64,000 nt of DNA from Heterocephalus glaber. Lineage: Eukaryota > Chordata > Mammalia > Rodentia > Bathyergidae. Positions 24,276-36,049 of this stretch are shown in pieces. How positions within the stretch are numbered: the first letter of the stretch is position 1; every line of letters starts with the position of its first letter. The notes beneath the pieces are model-generated. The model was given only the letters and a program-made list of their open reading frames with translations. It made no database searches and was not told where the DNA came from. The stretch covers positions 7,958,566-8,022,565 of the forward strand of contig NW_004624743.1 of the NCBI RefSeq assembly GCF_000247695.1. The letters run 5' to 3'. Position numbers and translations under genes: made by a program.

Positions 24276-24898
24276 TATATTTCCTTAATCAATAAGTTGT
24301 ACTGTTTCCTTGAAGATGTCTTTGAGAAGTTAACAAGTGAGAAATCAAATAACAACTGGAATTATTGTAGACATATTTCCTATTAGCCAACTTATCACAT
24401 GAGATTTAAGAAACTTGAACAATTACTGCAATTAAAATTGCTACTTCTCAATTAAAGTTTATTTACTCTTGTTAGCATTTTGTTCATTTTCATTATGTAC
24501 ATATTTTTCTTAGTGATTCTAAAAAGTTTTAGTCTTAGTGATCTCTAAAAAATTGGTAAAAATTCAATTAAATGGGTACTATATGAATTTTAATTCTTTA
24601 TTTCTTTTATGCATTCAGAAGGGGACTTTAGAGAATCATGGTAGAGTAATATTCCATAGTTTAAAAGATGATGTATTTCACACTTTAATATTGTCACATA
24701 TTAAAGAATTACATGAATGTAAAATGAAATAAACAAAATAAAAACAATTTGTGATATCCTTGAAACATGCATATACCATTGTATAGTAGTTACAAAGAAT
24801 GACTACAGTACATCTTTATTCTTATGAAGAAGGGTTTTTTTTAAGAAGTGTGATATACATGAATTAATACTTTGTTTTATTTTTAAAAAGTAAAGCAT

Positions 24899-25000
24899 GC
24901 CGGGGATTTAGCTCAGTGGTTCCACCGCCTGCCTCGCAAGGGCAAAGACCCGAGTTCGATCCCCAGTACCACAAAAACAAAACAAAACAAAACAAAACTC
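24899..25000 (+). mobile_element. ID-like SINE
   Basis: An intact body from GCCGGGGATTTAGCTCAGTG to GTTCGATCCCCAGTACC, with a CAAAA repeat tail. It is the cleanest copy of the family here and useful as a consensus guide. Confidence 0.93.
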
Positions 25001-25595
25001 ATTTTAAAACTGGGCTTGCACTGTGATAATCCAACATTATTTTAAAATTAACTTTTTAATCTATTAAAATATTAGATATAAAATATGTGATATCACTCAT
25101 AACAAAATACGAGTATTATAGCATTTCAACTATATTTGCAGAAAGTCAAGAATGACTATTTCTTTATAAACTCTAACAACTTAGATGTGAACATTTCTAG
25201 CTTATTGTGAGTCATTAAAACATTCATCATGAGGTTCTAATTGAATCTTATCTTTGGTTCTATCATTACTGCCCCATATCCAATCAGACTGACTACGAGC
25301 TATTGTGCTTGATGGGTCTTGATGCATAATCACCATCACAGGAAATCACAGACACAGCTGGCCATATAAATTGAATTTTGATTTGTGATATGGTTTCTCA
25401 CTCACTTTAAATTTTAAATTTGTTCATTTTTATTATAATTATTAGCACCTATTAACTATATCATAGGTTTCTTTGTGACATTTTCATACATCCAAGTAAT
25501 ATATTCTCATTGCATCCTCTTTCCCTCTCGATTTGATTTCAAAGGTCAGTTGATTCCCAAACATCCCTCTACTGATTACCTGAAATTCCAAATTA
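25001..25595 (-). other. AT-rich DNA with a possible L1 end
   Basis: A stretch near 25400-25530 (TTCTTTGTGACATTTTCATACATCC) resembles an inverted rodent L1 3' end. The rest is unassigned. Confidence 0.4.
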
Positions 25596-25599
25596 TAAA

Positions 25600-25662
25600 C
25601 CTTCCTCACAGGTAGTAAGGATTAAATGAGTTAATGTTTATAAAACAATGAGAGAATAATTG
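25600..25662 (+). mobile_element. MIR fragment
   Basis: TAAGGATTAAATGAGTTAAT is the conserved MIR 3' core. Only this part remains. Confidence 0.5.
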
Positions 25663-25701
25663 TTAAATAAAACAATTTTCATTCCTTTAGCCTGTATTAT
25701 G

Positions 25702-25791
25702 ATTTATTTGGGGGAGGGGTACCAGGGATTGAACTCAGGTCCTTGCGCTTGTGCAGCAGGCAGCAAAACCACTGAGCTAAATCCCCGGCAA
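25702..25791 (-). mobile_element. ID-like SINE, inverted
   Basis: The reverse body has GGGATTGAACTCAGGTCC and CACTGAGCTAAATCCCCGG. Target duplications CCTGTATTATG and CCTATATTATG flank it (25691-25701, 25792-25802). Confidence 0.92.
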
Positions 25792-25812
25792 CCTATATTA
25801 TGTTTTAAAGAA

Positions 25813-25990
25813 TAAAAAGCTAGATGCAGTGGTGCATGTCTGTAATCCCAGCACTCTGGGAGGCTGAGGCAGGAGGATCCAAGTTCAAGGACAGCCTGGG
25901 CAACTTAGTGACTGAGCAAGACCCTGCCTCAAAATAAAATATTAAAAAGGCTGGGTATGTAGCCCATTGCCCTGTGACTCTAGTACCAAT
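25813..25990 (+). mobile_element. B1-ID dimeric SINE
   Basis: The B1 half is GTGGTGCATGTCTGTAATCC to CCTGCCTCAAAA. The short ID half is GGCTGGGTATGTAGCCCATT. An exact duplication TTTTAAAGAA occurs at 25803-25812 and 25991-26000. Confidence 0.9.
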
Positions 25991-26004
25991 TTTTAAAGAA
26001 AGGG

Positions 26005-26371
26005 AATAGGATATTGCTATAATTTGATGTGTGTCCCTCCAAAATTCATACGGTGAAACTGAGTCGCCAATGCAACAGTAGTGAGAGAGGAAATCTTTAG
26101 AGAAGTGATTAAATTATGTGGGCCCCACCCTCATGAATGGGATTAATGCCTTTATTGAGCCTTCAGAGAGCTGTCTGTTCCTTCCATTCCCTTGTCTTTT
26201 TGCCTCTTGGCTTACATGAAGGCACCGAGAAGATGCCATAGATGGAACAGGCATTCATCAGACACTCATAGTCCCTGGATCTCAGACTTCTCAGCTGCCA
26301 GTAAATTTCTATTTTTGATAATCATCTAATCTAGGACATTTTGTAATAGCAGCAGGTATGGACTAAGGCAG
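26005..26371 (+). mobile_element. MaLR LTR, MLT1 type
   Basis: TGTCCCTCCAAAATTCATAC, CACCCTCATGAATGGGATTA and the end GCAGCAGGTATGGACTAAGG follow the MLT1 LTR. Confidence 0.75.
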
Positions 26372-26893
26372 ACACAAGCATAGCATGATTTGCACCTCAG
26401 GAATTTTTGATCCAGCCACCAGACAAGGATGAACAAGGTTAAATTGAGACGATGAGAAGAAACTGGGTATCCTCAAAGAGAAAAAGTTGTGAGAAGAGAA
26501 AACGACTCTGGAAGTAAAAAGCCCAGAAGACAGAGGCTCTCTTACTGCATTGCAAGACACAAACATCCCTTCAGTTGCAAGTGCTCCTGGTATCAGTTGA
26601 CTTCTATACAATTAGGCTACGTCAGATTGAGCCAATCCAGCCCACTTCATTCTTCCACAGAGCTCACAGAGCCTCTAATTCATTTTTGTGTTCAAATTCA
26701 CAGTTAAAGAAAGAAATGTTAGTGTATATTTGATTGAAATGATGCTTGCATGTCACTTGTAGGTTATGTTGATTTTAACTTTCTTTTCCTCATCAAAGGC
26801 ACTTTTTCCTGACACACTTAGACGTAGGTACAGAAAATTGTCACTTATTTAACAATAGGGCTCATGTGTTTAAATAGTCATAATATCACATAT
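26372..26893. other. intergenic DNA
   Basis: No gene or repeat is recognised; opposing short frames at 26363-26707 look random. Confidence 0.45.
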
Positions 26894-26908
26894 AGTAAAC
26901 ATATTTTC

Positions 26909-26997
26909 TTTCTTTTTTTCCTTCTGTACTGGGGATCAAACTCAGGACCTTGTGCTTGCCAGGGAAGCACGGTGCCACTGAGCTAAATCCCTGGCAC
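26909..26997 (-). mobile_element. ID-like SINE, inverted
   Basis: GGGGATCAAACTCAGGACC and CACTGAGCTAAATCCCTGG give the family. A 15-base duplication (AGTAAACATATTTTC / AGTAAACTTATTTTC) flanks it. Confidence 0.92.
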
Positions 26998-27464
26998 AGT
27001 AAACTTATTTTCAATGCACATTTTCTTTCCATGAAGTTAAAAAAATATATAAAACTGGTCTTTTACAAAGAAATTTAAGTACTGAAATAATCATAAATAT
27101 AGATTTAATTTCTAAATATCTACCCATGTAAATGTGAACAAATGAATGTGTTTATAAGTCATACCGACAGATACCACAACATCTCATTGCAGAGTGAACT
27201 ATTCAATTTATTTTATTGGCATTAGTTTGAGTTTTTTCCCCTCATTCAACGGTCTATTTTTTCCCCAAAATGATCTGCTACTTTGATACCTTATGAATTC
27301 AAAGTACTGAGTTTTTACTGGCATGAAACTTTTCTTAGTCAGATACAGAAATGCTCTAAGTGGAGTTTTTGTTTGTTTAAACATAAGCTTATTCTGATGC
27401 TGATTCTATGACACCTGAACATTTTTCTCTTTTGATCCTGTTTTCTACTTACATGAAGAACCTC

Positions 27465-27600
27465 TCCATGCCTCAGCTTCTGCCTGTGAAAAATGAGGCC
27501 AACATAAACCACAAAGTTTTCACAAGGATTAAATGAAATAACGCATGTAAAGTATTCCTCGGAGTAGCCTCATATGATTTTGATCATGGCTTCGTCCTTT
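27465..27600 (+). mobile_element. MIR SINE fragment
   Basis: CCTCAGCTTCTGCCTGTGAA and GGATTAAATGAAATAACGCA follow MIR. Confidence 0.65.
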
Positions 27601-29597
27601 TCTTATTCTTATCAGTTCTAGAACAGTCAGAGTAATTGTGATGCATGAGAAGGAAGCATTTGCTCAATCACATCCTTTGTTCATCCCCAGTGTAAACCTG
27701 GAGTAACAATATATTTGATGTTCAGAATTTTCTGTATAATAAGCTATTGAGAAAACGCTGGGCATTTGTGGACTTGCCTAACTACATAATGCTCCACCTC
27801 CATTCCACCTGAGGAGGCTTCATAGGAGTGATGTAAGATTTCCCTTTGGCAGTCACAGTGGCTCCAGGATGGATAATCAGCTGAAGGTTTTGGAACTAGA
27901 GAAAATGTGACAGCTTCACATGAAGTCTGATTTACCATATCCCTTTGACTGATAAACATTAAGACTTAAGGATATTTGGGTAGAATAGACATATCAATTA
28001 CTAATCTTTTTGCTAACACATAGGCAGACTAACAGGATATTATCCAGCTGGGGTCACTTCTCATGTTGGGACTGCAGGAGTCCACTGGATGGTGGTTAGG
28101 TTGAGTATCATCTTCTGATTCTATGAAAACACTCTGTCCTGAAATTTTTGGCTGACTCTTAAGCCTGGAAGTTGACAAAAAAGGTTATTGCTTATAGCTC
28201 AAGCTAAAATTTAGAGATTGGTTAATTTGAAGTGAGTGGGAAACCGCTAATTATCTTGGAATTTGAAAGTTGGTCAAGCTCGTGGGGTTTTCAGGGGAAA
28301 AGTTTATAAACTAACCCATAACTGTAAATTCTGTATGTTCACAATAATGTTCATGAAATGCCATGAGGCCAACATAAACAATTTTGGAGGTAAATTACCC
28401 ATAACTTTTCTTAAGCCTCTTGAGTATGAATTTCACAAAATATTAACAATATTAATTCACTATATCTAGTTTTCACAAAAAATAACCCCATCAATTCTGA
28501 AATATACAGTGATTTATATTTAAATTCCATCTCTGCATAACTTTGACACTGTATTTTACATAACATTGTGAAATAGTAGAAAAATATTTTCAAGTCCAAT
28601 GTTAGTTATAACTTGAGGAACCTTTCATATGAGCAAAGTAATTTCAATTTTAACTTAAAACAGTTTCCAAGCCTGAAGAAATTGCTAGTTCCCTCTGGAG
28701 AGGAAAACTCAGGAAACCAGGACACTTACTTTTTGTCCCATTATCTCTGCTGAACTTTGAGCTAAAAAAAAAAAAAAAAAAGTCCATGTGTGCTTATTTT
28801 TTTAAGAAACTATGAATTAAAATTATTAAATAGTAATTTAAGTCTGAGTATAAATTCCCAAAACTACATTAGTAATTAGAAAAATATCAGCGTTTCTCAA
28901 AATTACCATGCAGGCAATTAACAAATGTCTTAAAAAGAAAATTTTTACTTGATAAGTTAAAGATCTTGTAATACATTAAAACAAAAATCATTAGTATTGA
29001 GTAGAAGTATCGTCAGTCTCTATAAATGAATATAAATTGTAGTTACTAATATAAAATTGGAACAATAAATTGATTTCCAAAATTCCCACTTTTTTATTAT
29101 TTTTTAATGGTCAACCTAAAATTTCTTATCCCTTGTTTCAACACTATTTTTGAATAATACTATTCCCCAATTAATACCTGTGATAGTATGTCATAAATAT
29201 AGGTTTCTGTATACACAACTAATATTAGTGGTAGTATTGTTTTATTAAATACTTCTGTCATGATACAGTTCAAAAGAATTCACCAAAATATATTGATTTT
29301 TATAATTCTTTCTTGAAAAATAGACATTGAAGTTCAAAGGGCAAAACTGCAGGTAAGAAACGACTTTCTCTGGATGTTTCTTTGGAGTTCCATGCACAAT
29401 TATGGAAGAGAAGTCTGCAGTTAAAAGTCACAATCCTGTCTTAGGGTTTTGTTTTCTATCCTTATATTTTTTTATGGTACTGAAAGGAGAGTCAAAAGTG
29501 ATGAAGTGAAAATTTTTATTTGGATGAAACTCAAATAGGTTCATTAATCTCACATAAATTGGTAGACAAATGTATGTAGCTCTTTTATAGAGTTAAA
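27601..29597. other. AT-rich intergenic DNA
   Basis: Nothing is recognised beyond an A17 run near 28766. No gene support. Confidence 0.45.
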
Positions 29598-29607
29598 AAT
29601 ATAAGCA

Positions 29608-29694
29608 TAGGGCTGGGGATTTAGCTCAGTGCCATGGCACCTGCCTCACAAGCACAAGGTCGCGAGTTCAATTCCCGGTATCAAAAAAAAAAAA
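29608..29694 (+). mobile_element. ID-like SINE with AT-repeat tail
   Basis: GGGCTGGGGATTTAGCTCAG to GTTCAATTCCCGG, then a poly(A) tail and a TA repeat to about 29716. A degraded duplication TATAAGCAT / TATAGGCAT flanks it. Confidence 0.9.
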
Positions 29695-29761
29695 ATATAT
29701 ATATATATATATATAGGCATTATGTTTTTAGGTACTAAGGTGTCACTTTAAGCATCATGTT

Positions 29762-29969
29762 TTCACTGGGCATGGTGGGAAATCCCAGAACTCTGGGAAG
29801 CTGAGGCAGGAAGATAACAAATTCAAGCCCAGGCTTGGAAATTAGCAAGACCCTGTGTCAAAACAAAAAGTAAAAAATGGGCTGGGGATGTAACCAAGTG
29901 AAGGTCCTAGGTTCAATCTCCAGTACTGCTAAATAAATAAACACACACACAAACAAGCAAACATGCAAT
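29762..29969 (+). mobile_element. B1-ID dimeric SINE
   Basis: A shortened B1 half (CTGGGCATGGTGGGAAATCC) is joined to an ID-like half that begins at 29879. The tail holds a CA/AAAC simple repeat. Confidence 0.8.
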
Positions 29970-30060
29970 GGGCTGGGGGTGTAACTAAGTGAAGGTCCTA
30001 GGTTCAATCTCCAGTGCTGCTAAATAAATGAACACACACACAAACAAGCAAACATGCATT
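29879..30060 (+). repeat. 91-base tandem duplication of a SINE right half
   Basis: Two units (29879-29969 and 29970-30060) are identical at 86 of 91 positions and include the ID half plus its AAAC/CA tail. This is a segmental duplication, not a second insertion, because the tail and 3' flank are copied too. Confidence 0.92.
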
Positions 30061-30169
30061 GGTCTTCAAGTAAGTATTATCTGACCAATCTAAGCTAATT
30101 TCCATCTTATGTCTTATTTATCATAGCAAGTATAATTATCTTATGCTTTATTTTATTTGCTTCTTGCCT

Positions 30170-30290
30170 ATCTTTTCTCTTTAAATTGTAGATTTTATAA
30201 TCAGAACCAAATCCAGCAGGACCAAAAACAGTGCCAGACATGTAAATGTTCAATAAATGCTTATTGAGTAAATATTTATTGATAATAAAA
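30170..30290 (+). mobile_element. L2 3'-end fragment
   Basis: AACAGTGCCAGACATGTAAA and TCAATAAATGCTTATTGAGT are the L2 3' end. Confidence 0.65.
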
Positions 30291-30299
30291 ATAAGTTTT

Positions 30300-30835
30300 T
30301 AAGAGAAATTCCTATGAACTTGAGCATATATTGGATAACTTGATAATCACTTAATTAAAATTGTATGAAGTATTTCTTAAATTCTAATTATTTCTAGAAT
30401 TCTATGAGCACTTGCCCAACCTCTTCTCTCTTTCTTTCTGTCAACATAATATCTTCTTAAGTGTAGCAAACTACAGACATTTTGGGAGAACCCTACTCAT
30501 TTCAATAATCAAACATGCACTAACCAGTTAAAAGTTAAGTTGCCTTCACAAAAGAGTTACTGAAAGTGACTGGTTTCCACATGTAAGCTGTCCTATGAGT
30601 GATGTCTGCTCATTCCTTTACCAGTTTCAGAACTGGTACCACGGCTTGCTGTTCTGTGCTCATGCTCTTTCCCCTTGGCAAACTCCACGTATTTTATGAC
30701 TTTAATCACAAATCTCAACTTATCCTTCCCAAATAGAACCATGCTCCCTTATCGAGACATTCCAGTCAGCTGTCCAACCCTGCAAACACAGCACTTCTGA
30801 AATGAGTTGGTCTTTTTTCTCCTCTCTCTGACTTA
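30300..30835. other. intergenic DNA
   Basis: No gene or clear repeat is recognised here. Confidence 0.45.
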
Positions 30836-30839
30836 CTTG

Positions 30840-31171
30840 CTGCAGTTGGGAAGGCAGCTGAGGCTACTCAGCGCTCAGATGTGGGTTTGCAAAGTTCCCC
30901 AGAGGACATGTGTTGGAAGTCTGGGCTGCTGCTTTAGATCTCTGCAAGATGGCGGACCCCTTGGTGGCAGCGCCTACCGGGAGGTTTGAGACCACGGGGC
31001 TCTGCCTGAAGGGGATTGTGGGGCTGGTCTCTCTCATGCCTTCACTTCCTGGAGCGGCTAACTCCTCCACACACTCTGCCGTGATGCACTGCCTCTCCAC
31101 AGGACCAGAAAGAACGGGTCTGCTTACTTGGATTGAACTGTCCGGAGTTGTGAGCTAAGACTAAATTGTTC

Positions 31172-31172
<1 letters not shown>
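30840..31172 (+). mobile_element. probable LTR (MaLR-like) with CpG-rich middle
   Basis: GCACTGCCTCTCCACAGGAC, AGAAAGAACGGGTCTGC and TTGTGAGCTAAGACTAAATT resemble the 3' half of a MaLR LTR. The middle has CpG and an AAGATGGCGG (YY1-type) site. Three overlapping open frames here are not genes as far as I can see. Confidence 0.45.

Positions 31173-31173
<1 letters not shown>

Positions 31174-31207
<34 letters not shown>
31174..31207. repeat. (GT)n microsatellite
   Basis: About sixteen GT units sit next to an inverted SINE. Confidence 0.95.
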
Positions 31208-31208
<1 letters not shown>

Positions 31209-31362
31209 AGCACTGGGGATTGAACCCAGGGCCTTTGTTCTGAGATACATTACCAGCTCTCTATTTTTTATGATTAGGACTATTTTTTTTTACTTTTGAG
31301 ACAAGGTCTTACCAAATGGCCCATAGTGCTGCGTTCACAAGCATGTGCCACTATGTCTAGCT
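31208..31362 (-). mobile_element. B1-ID dimeric SINE, inverted, internally deleted
   Basis: The reverse ID half has GGGGATTGAACCCAGGGCC. The reverse B1 half (TTTTGAGACAAGGTCTTACC) lacks its middle and ends CTATGTCTAGCTTA. Confidence 0.75.
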
Positions 31363-31614
31363 TACTTTTCCTCTTTTTAAGATGATGGATCTCAGGTAAT
31401 TTTTACAGTAATGAAAATCTGTTATAACACAGTAAAGCAAAACTTTTAAGTCAAAAAATCTGTTACGGTGTTCTTTGTAAAAATGCCTTTAGCGCTTACC
31501 TTCTTCACAAGTGTTGCAACAGTCTCCCGTTGGTGTCCCTAGTTTGATGTCAGGCCCATCTAAATACTGATGTCAGTAACCTCTTCTTCTAGTACTGCTT
31601 CCCTCATTTTGTTA

Positions 31615-32325
31615 ACTGATGATAGTTTGCTTCATAAACTCCTCTCAAATCTATCTGCCTCTCTTTAACTACAACAGTCCTAGTCTAAGCCACAATCACC
31701 TCTTATCACAGCTTTGGAACGGGTTTTCCCTCCCTCACTCTTGCCTTCCTCCAATATATACTGCAGGCAGAATGATCCACTTAAAATATAAATTCAAACA
31801 TGCTAGTCTGTGATTAACTACAAACATTCTGTGGCTTTCCACCACACGTAGGTCAAATATTAAAACCACTCAAAGTCTACCTAAAACCACTCTATGACCG
31901 CTCTTTTTTCTTGATTTCTGTGGGTTCTGTGTTCCACTCACGCTGACCGTGAAGTTCCTCAAACATGGCAGACCTCTTCCTCCCTAAGGCCTTGGCATGC
32001 AATATCTCCTTATCTGTAAATTCCAATCTGGCCCCCTCTCTTTATAAGCCACCTTCCACTCTTCCTTTAGCTCAACATCCCAAACATTACTTCTGAAGGG
32101 AAGATTTCCAATCTCACCTCTTGTCCTAGTCTGGTCCTTATACCATTGCATAACTTACCAGAGCCATGATCAGTGAGTCCTGTAATTAGTTGTTCATAGT
32201 CTAGCTTCCCTGCTAGAATACAAATTTTATGATAGTAGACATGAACTGATTTGCTTTGCCATTGTTCTCCCAGTGCTTTGCACAGTATTTTGCACATAGA
32301 AAATGTTCAATAAACATTTATCGAA
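31615..32325 (+). mobile_element. long L2 3' segment
   Basis: CTGTGGCTTTCCACCACACG, CCTAAGGCCTTGGCATGCAA and the end CAATAAACATTTATCGAAC follow the L2 3' kilobase. The frame is destroyed, so the open frames here are remnants or chance. Confidence 0.75.
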
Positions 32326-32449
32326 CAGATCAAAGAAGAAACCCAATGTAACAATCCATACTTTCCATCATCATGTCTATCTCCAATCGCCAAGTTTCAA
32401 GAATATAAATAGTCTGGTATTATCTCACCTACCAACAAGTATTAATCAC

Positions 32450-32845
32450 TATGGCTGAACATAAAGCTCCTCTCCTTTATTCTCAGAAACATGCTCTGCT
32501 CATTCATGCATCCAGATCATCATCAATCATCTCATTTTCCTGGCCCAAAGTAACTCCCAATTCTATCTGTCTTCATTCTTCAACCCTTCACAGCCCAAAT
32601 TCAAAGCTCCAACACTACGTTCCCCACGTGGATGTATCTTTTCTGTGGGTTTCTACAATAGTATTAATGTATTCTACCATTTAATAGTACCTTATATTGT
32701 TCATTAATTTTTTATATTTATTAATTTAGTCTCCCCATCCAAATTTTTTCAAAGCTTTCTATCTTCCAAGCCTACACTTCCAGACACATAAACACCCCTT
32801 ACCATTGTATATTTTATAAAGTATTTCATAAATGCTTGCTGGGTA
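32450..32845 (+). mobile_element. possible second L2 fragment
   Basis: AGTCTCCCCATCCAAATTTT and CATAAATGCTTGCTGGGTAG resemble the L2 3' end. The left part is uncertain. Confidence 0.4.
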
Positions 32846-33149
32846 GTACACTTCCTGTTGGTCCAGAAATTCTTAATTGGTTTCCACAGATCAATTAAAG
32901 AAAAACTATACCGCAATTCCTATACAGAGACTTCTTTTGTAAATAAAGGCCAAAAGCATGAACGTGATCCATATAAAATATTTCACCATATTTTCTGCTT
33001 TGCTTTATGATAAAATCTGTTGAAAATATCAGTTTAGACCCAGATTTTACCACAGTTCAGTCAGTCATCATGTTCAAATCTCCTAAGTTATCATTTGGTG
33101 CCTTTTTCACCGAAACAGAACCCATTAGGGCTTAAAAAATGTATAGATT

Positions 33150-33345
33150 AGCCAGGCATGGTGGCTCATGCCAGTAATCCCCCCACTCTGGGAGGTGAGG
33201 CAAAACTGCAAATTCAAGCCCAATCAGGGAAATTTAGTGACTTAGGGAGACCCTGCTTTAAGATAAAAACATAAAGGTTGAGAGGGGAGGCAAATATAGC
33301 TCGGTGCAAAGGCCCTGGTTTCATTCCCCAGTTCCTCCAAAAAAC
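33150..33345 (+). mobile_element. B1-ID dimeric SINE
   Basis: AGCCAGGCATGGTGGCTCAT begins B1. The right half has AAATATAGCTCGGTGCAAAG and TTCATTCCCCAG. Confidence 0.85.
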
Positions 33346-33387
33346 GTGCATAGATTCAAGTAGTACATTAATAGTCTTGCCAGAAAC

Positions 33388-33540
33388 AGCTGGACATGGT
33401 GGCATACATCTGTAATCCCAGCACTTAGGAGGCTGAGGCAGGAGGATCACCATGAGTTCAAGGCCAGCCCAGGCTACATAGTGAGTTCAAGGCCAGCCTG
33501 AACTACATAGTGAGACCTAGTCTCGAAACCAAAACAAAAC
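33388..33540 (+). mobile_element. B1 SINE with internal duplication; last SINE in the window
   Basis: AGCTGGACATGGTGGCATAC begins the element. The GAGTTCAAGGCCAGCC... CTACATAGT segment occurs twice in tandem, a B1 internal duplication. No SINE was found to the right of it. Confidence 0.88.
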
Positions 33541-36049
33541 ACAAAAATCTTATCTGGCACAACTTAATAGAGTCAATCAAATGTTTAACCCACTCCAAAA
33601 TCAAGAATATTTTTTCTCAATGGCGCATAAATGGGAACGGGCTGAAGTTTTTTAATGATTCACTTTTCTATTACTTGGTCTTGGGAACAGATCTGCTCGT
33701 TGCTTATTGTCTCAATAATCAACTGTTTGGTAATTTTCTAAGAATCTGAGAACTCTATTGGTAGGACAAACAGGGAGCCTAATAAACACTTCATTGGCTT
33801 GAGTTTCCCATCTTACATTTGTTATTTTGAACCCATATTGTGAGAAACTGTGAAAAGACAATGTTTTGCTGTTTATACAAAATCATAATTCCAATTTCTG
33901 CATGAAAATATAATCAATGATGTAAATTCTCCAAGTAGCTCTTTGATGAGGCACTTGGAAAGATTAATTCTTAAGCCTCAGGAGTACTGCTTAGCAACAC
34001 ATCTTTACTCTTAATTCCATGTACTATAAAGAAACCAGTGGAACTTCCAGAAAATAGTTCTAACTTAGTCAAGGAGAGAGTTGGACCAGGAAAACCCTGA
34101 CTCTCATTTAGCTCTTCTGTCATTGGTGGAAACTAGATGTACATCAGGCCACTGACCAGGAATGTGCTTCTACGAATTAGATTCTTTTAATCAAAGTGAA
34201 ATAAAAATATTAATATTACCTGAAAGTATTTTGTCTGAAGTATGTTTATCATTCTGTGTTGCAGAATTCAGTTCCCAGGTGTGCAGTCAATGGGCCCTCC
34301 ACCATGGCCAGTGACTACTCACATCTGTGATGGGATCTCCAGTATGCATCCAAAAGCCAGAGCCTAAAGCCAGCTTAGAGGCTGCACATAGTCACTAGCT
34401 CACTCCCAAATGAAACAGTGGTCTTACTCCATCTAGGAAAGGTAACATCAATAAGACTGTGCAGCTTCAGGAGGGATCCCAAGAATCAATTGATCCTATC
34501 TGAATCAATCTCTTAGATCCATAGGGCAACAGCTATCTCAGAAAGATTAATCTCTTATGAAAACATATCCATTCTTTCATCACCTAACACTTATTGAGCA
34601 TCTACTATGTGTCCAATACTCTTCCAGATACAGCATAGTTAGCAGTGAGCACAAGACAGGTACATTTCTGACTCTACAAACCTTATGCATATTTTGAGTT
34701 CCTATGCATTGGGAAGGGCTGTGAGGGAGAATGATGAACAAATAAAGAATAATACTGGTTTTGAGGAGGATAGAATACCAAATTGAAGTCAAAATTTTTC
34801 AAATTATAGAATTATATAAAAGGCACATCCGGCTGGCAAAATAAGATAGATTTTGATTCCTATCCACATGTTTAATCTTTCCAAGATCACATATCCCATG
34901 GTATTCGGTGGCCTACAGTGAACAAAGGAAGCAGTGTCACCATTCAGCGTTACAGATTACTCAATGAAAGTGAAATTTTATATACTTTGTAAGTAGGCGA
35001 TTTTTATTATTGATGTGTCCTAAGCCAATTATTAAAGATTATTAACAATTAGAATCAGTAAAATATTCTAATGAACTTCTAAATAAATATTCTAATTCTA
35101 GTGAACTGCTAAAGTATTTATTTTTCAGTTTCATTTGAGAATGTATATACACACACATATATACCCTCTTTCATCTGCCCAGAATTATAACTATGCAAAT
35201 CCCAAGTAAATTCCTCATACAAATAGAAAAAATAAATCAAAATAGTCTACTGAGTACCCTCATAATAAAACAGCAAATTTTACATAAATGTCCTATTCCT
35301 ATTTCATATATGACTTATACTCTTTCTGAAATTTATTTAAAATCACCTGTTTTTCTGGCCAATTGTCTAAAATGCAATAGATAATACAAATACCTAAAAA
35401 AATTGATCACTGTTATATTAAGTATCAATTGCTATTTTAAAAAGAATATTATATTCCAAAATGCTTGAGTAAAGCCCAGTTCTACTGTTAATCATCTTTA
35501 CACATTTGCATACATGTCTTCATAAATACTCCACTGTGTTAGAAAAATATACCCTCTTAAAGGCATTGAAATTGGCAGAAATGATTTTGAAGAAGCATGC
35601 AATTAATTTGTGATCATGACAGGTATGAATTAATGAAAAGCAGAGCATCATAAGCTAACAGACTTTTAATTTTATAAGTTTGATTTTTCAAGAAATACAT
35701 GTCATTTATTTTCAAAGTGGAATGATAGAAATACTTCCTAGAGTCTATCAATAGTATTTAAAATAAGATACTCATAACTTTCAAATTCTGCTTTTACTAG
35801 TCATCATTTGTCATTAAATGTAACTGTATATTCAAGAGCTTTCTAATAATAGCCTTTAATTAAACCAAGGACTATTAGAGGGTTTCCGTTGCCCTTTGAA
35901 GTTCTTAATTATTACTTGTATCCAGCCTTTTATGGTACACTTAAGGTTAAATTAAATAATTTAAATATACCTTGAAGAGAAATATGAAGACTTTTGCCTG
36001 TTTTAATTAAATCTCTAGATTTCAGGATTTGAAAATAATAACATATGTT
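33541..36049. other. SINE-free AT-rich DNA
   Basis: One L2-like fragment on the minus strand is seen near 34575-34700 (ACACTTATTGAGCATCTACT). No gene is recognised. Confidence 0.5.
34575..34700 (-). mobile_element. L2 3'-end fragment, inverted
   Basis: CACTTATTGAGCATCTACTA and TGTCCAATACTCTTCCAGAT read as the reverse of the L2 3' end. Confidence 0.6.

Noticed and set aside
24899..24998. tRNA gene (tRNA-like A and B boxes)
   Set aside because: The body is an ID-like SINE: same sequence at about eight places, A-rich tail and target duplications, no proper cloverleaf gene context.
29879..30060. CRISPR-like or satellite array
   Set aside because: There are only two copies, adjacent without spacers, and they derive from a SINE.
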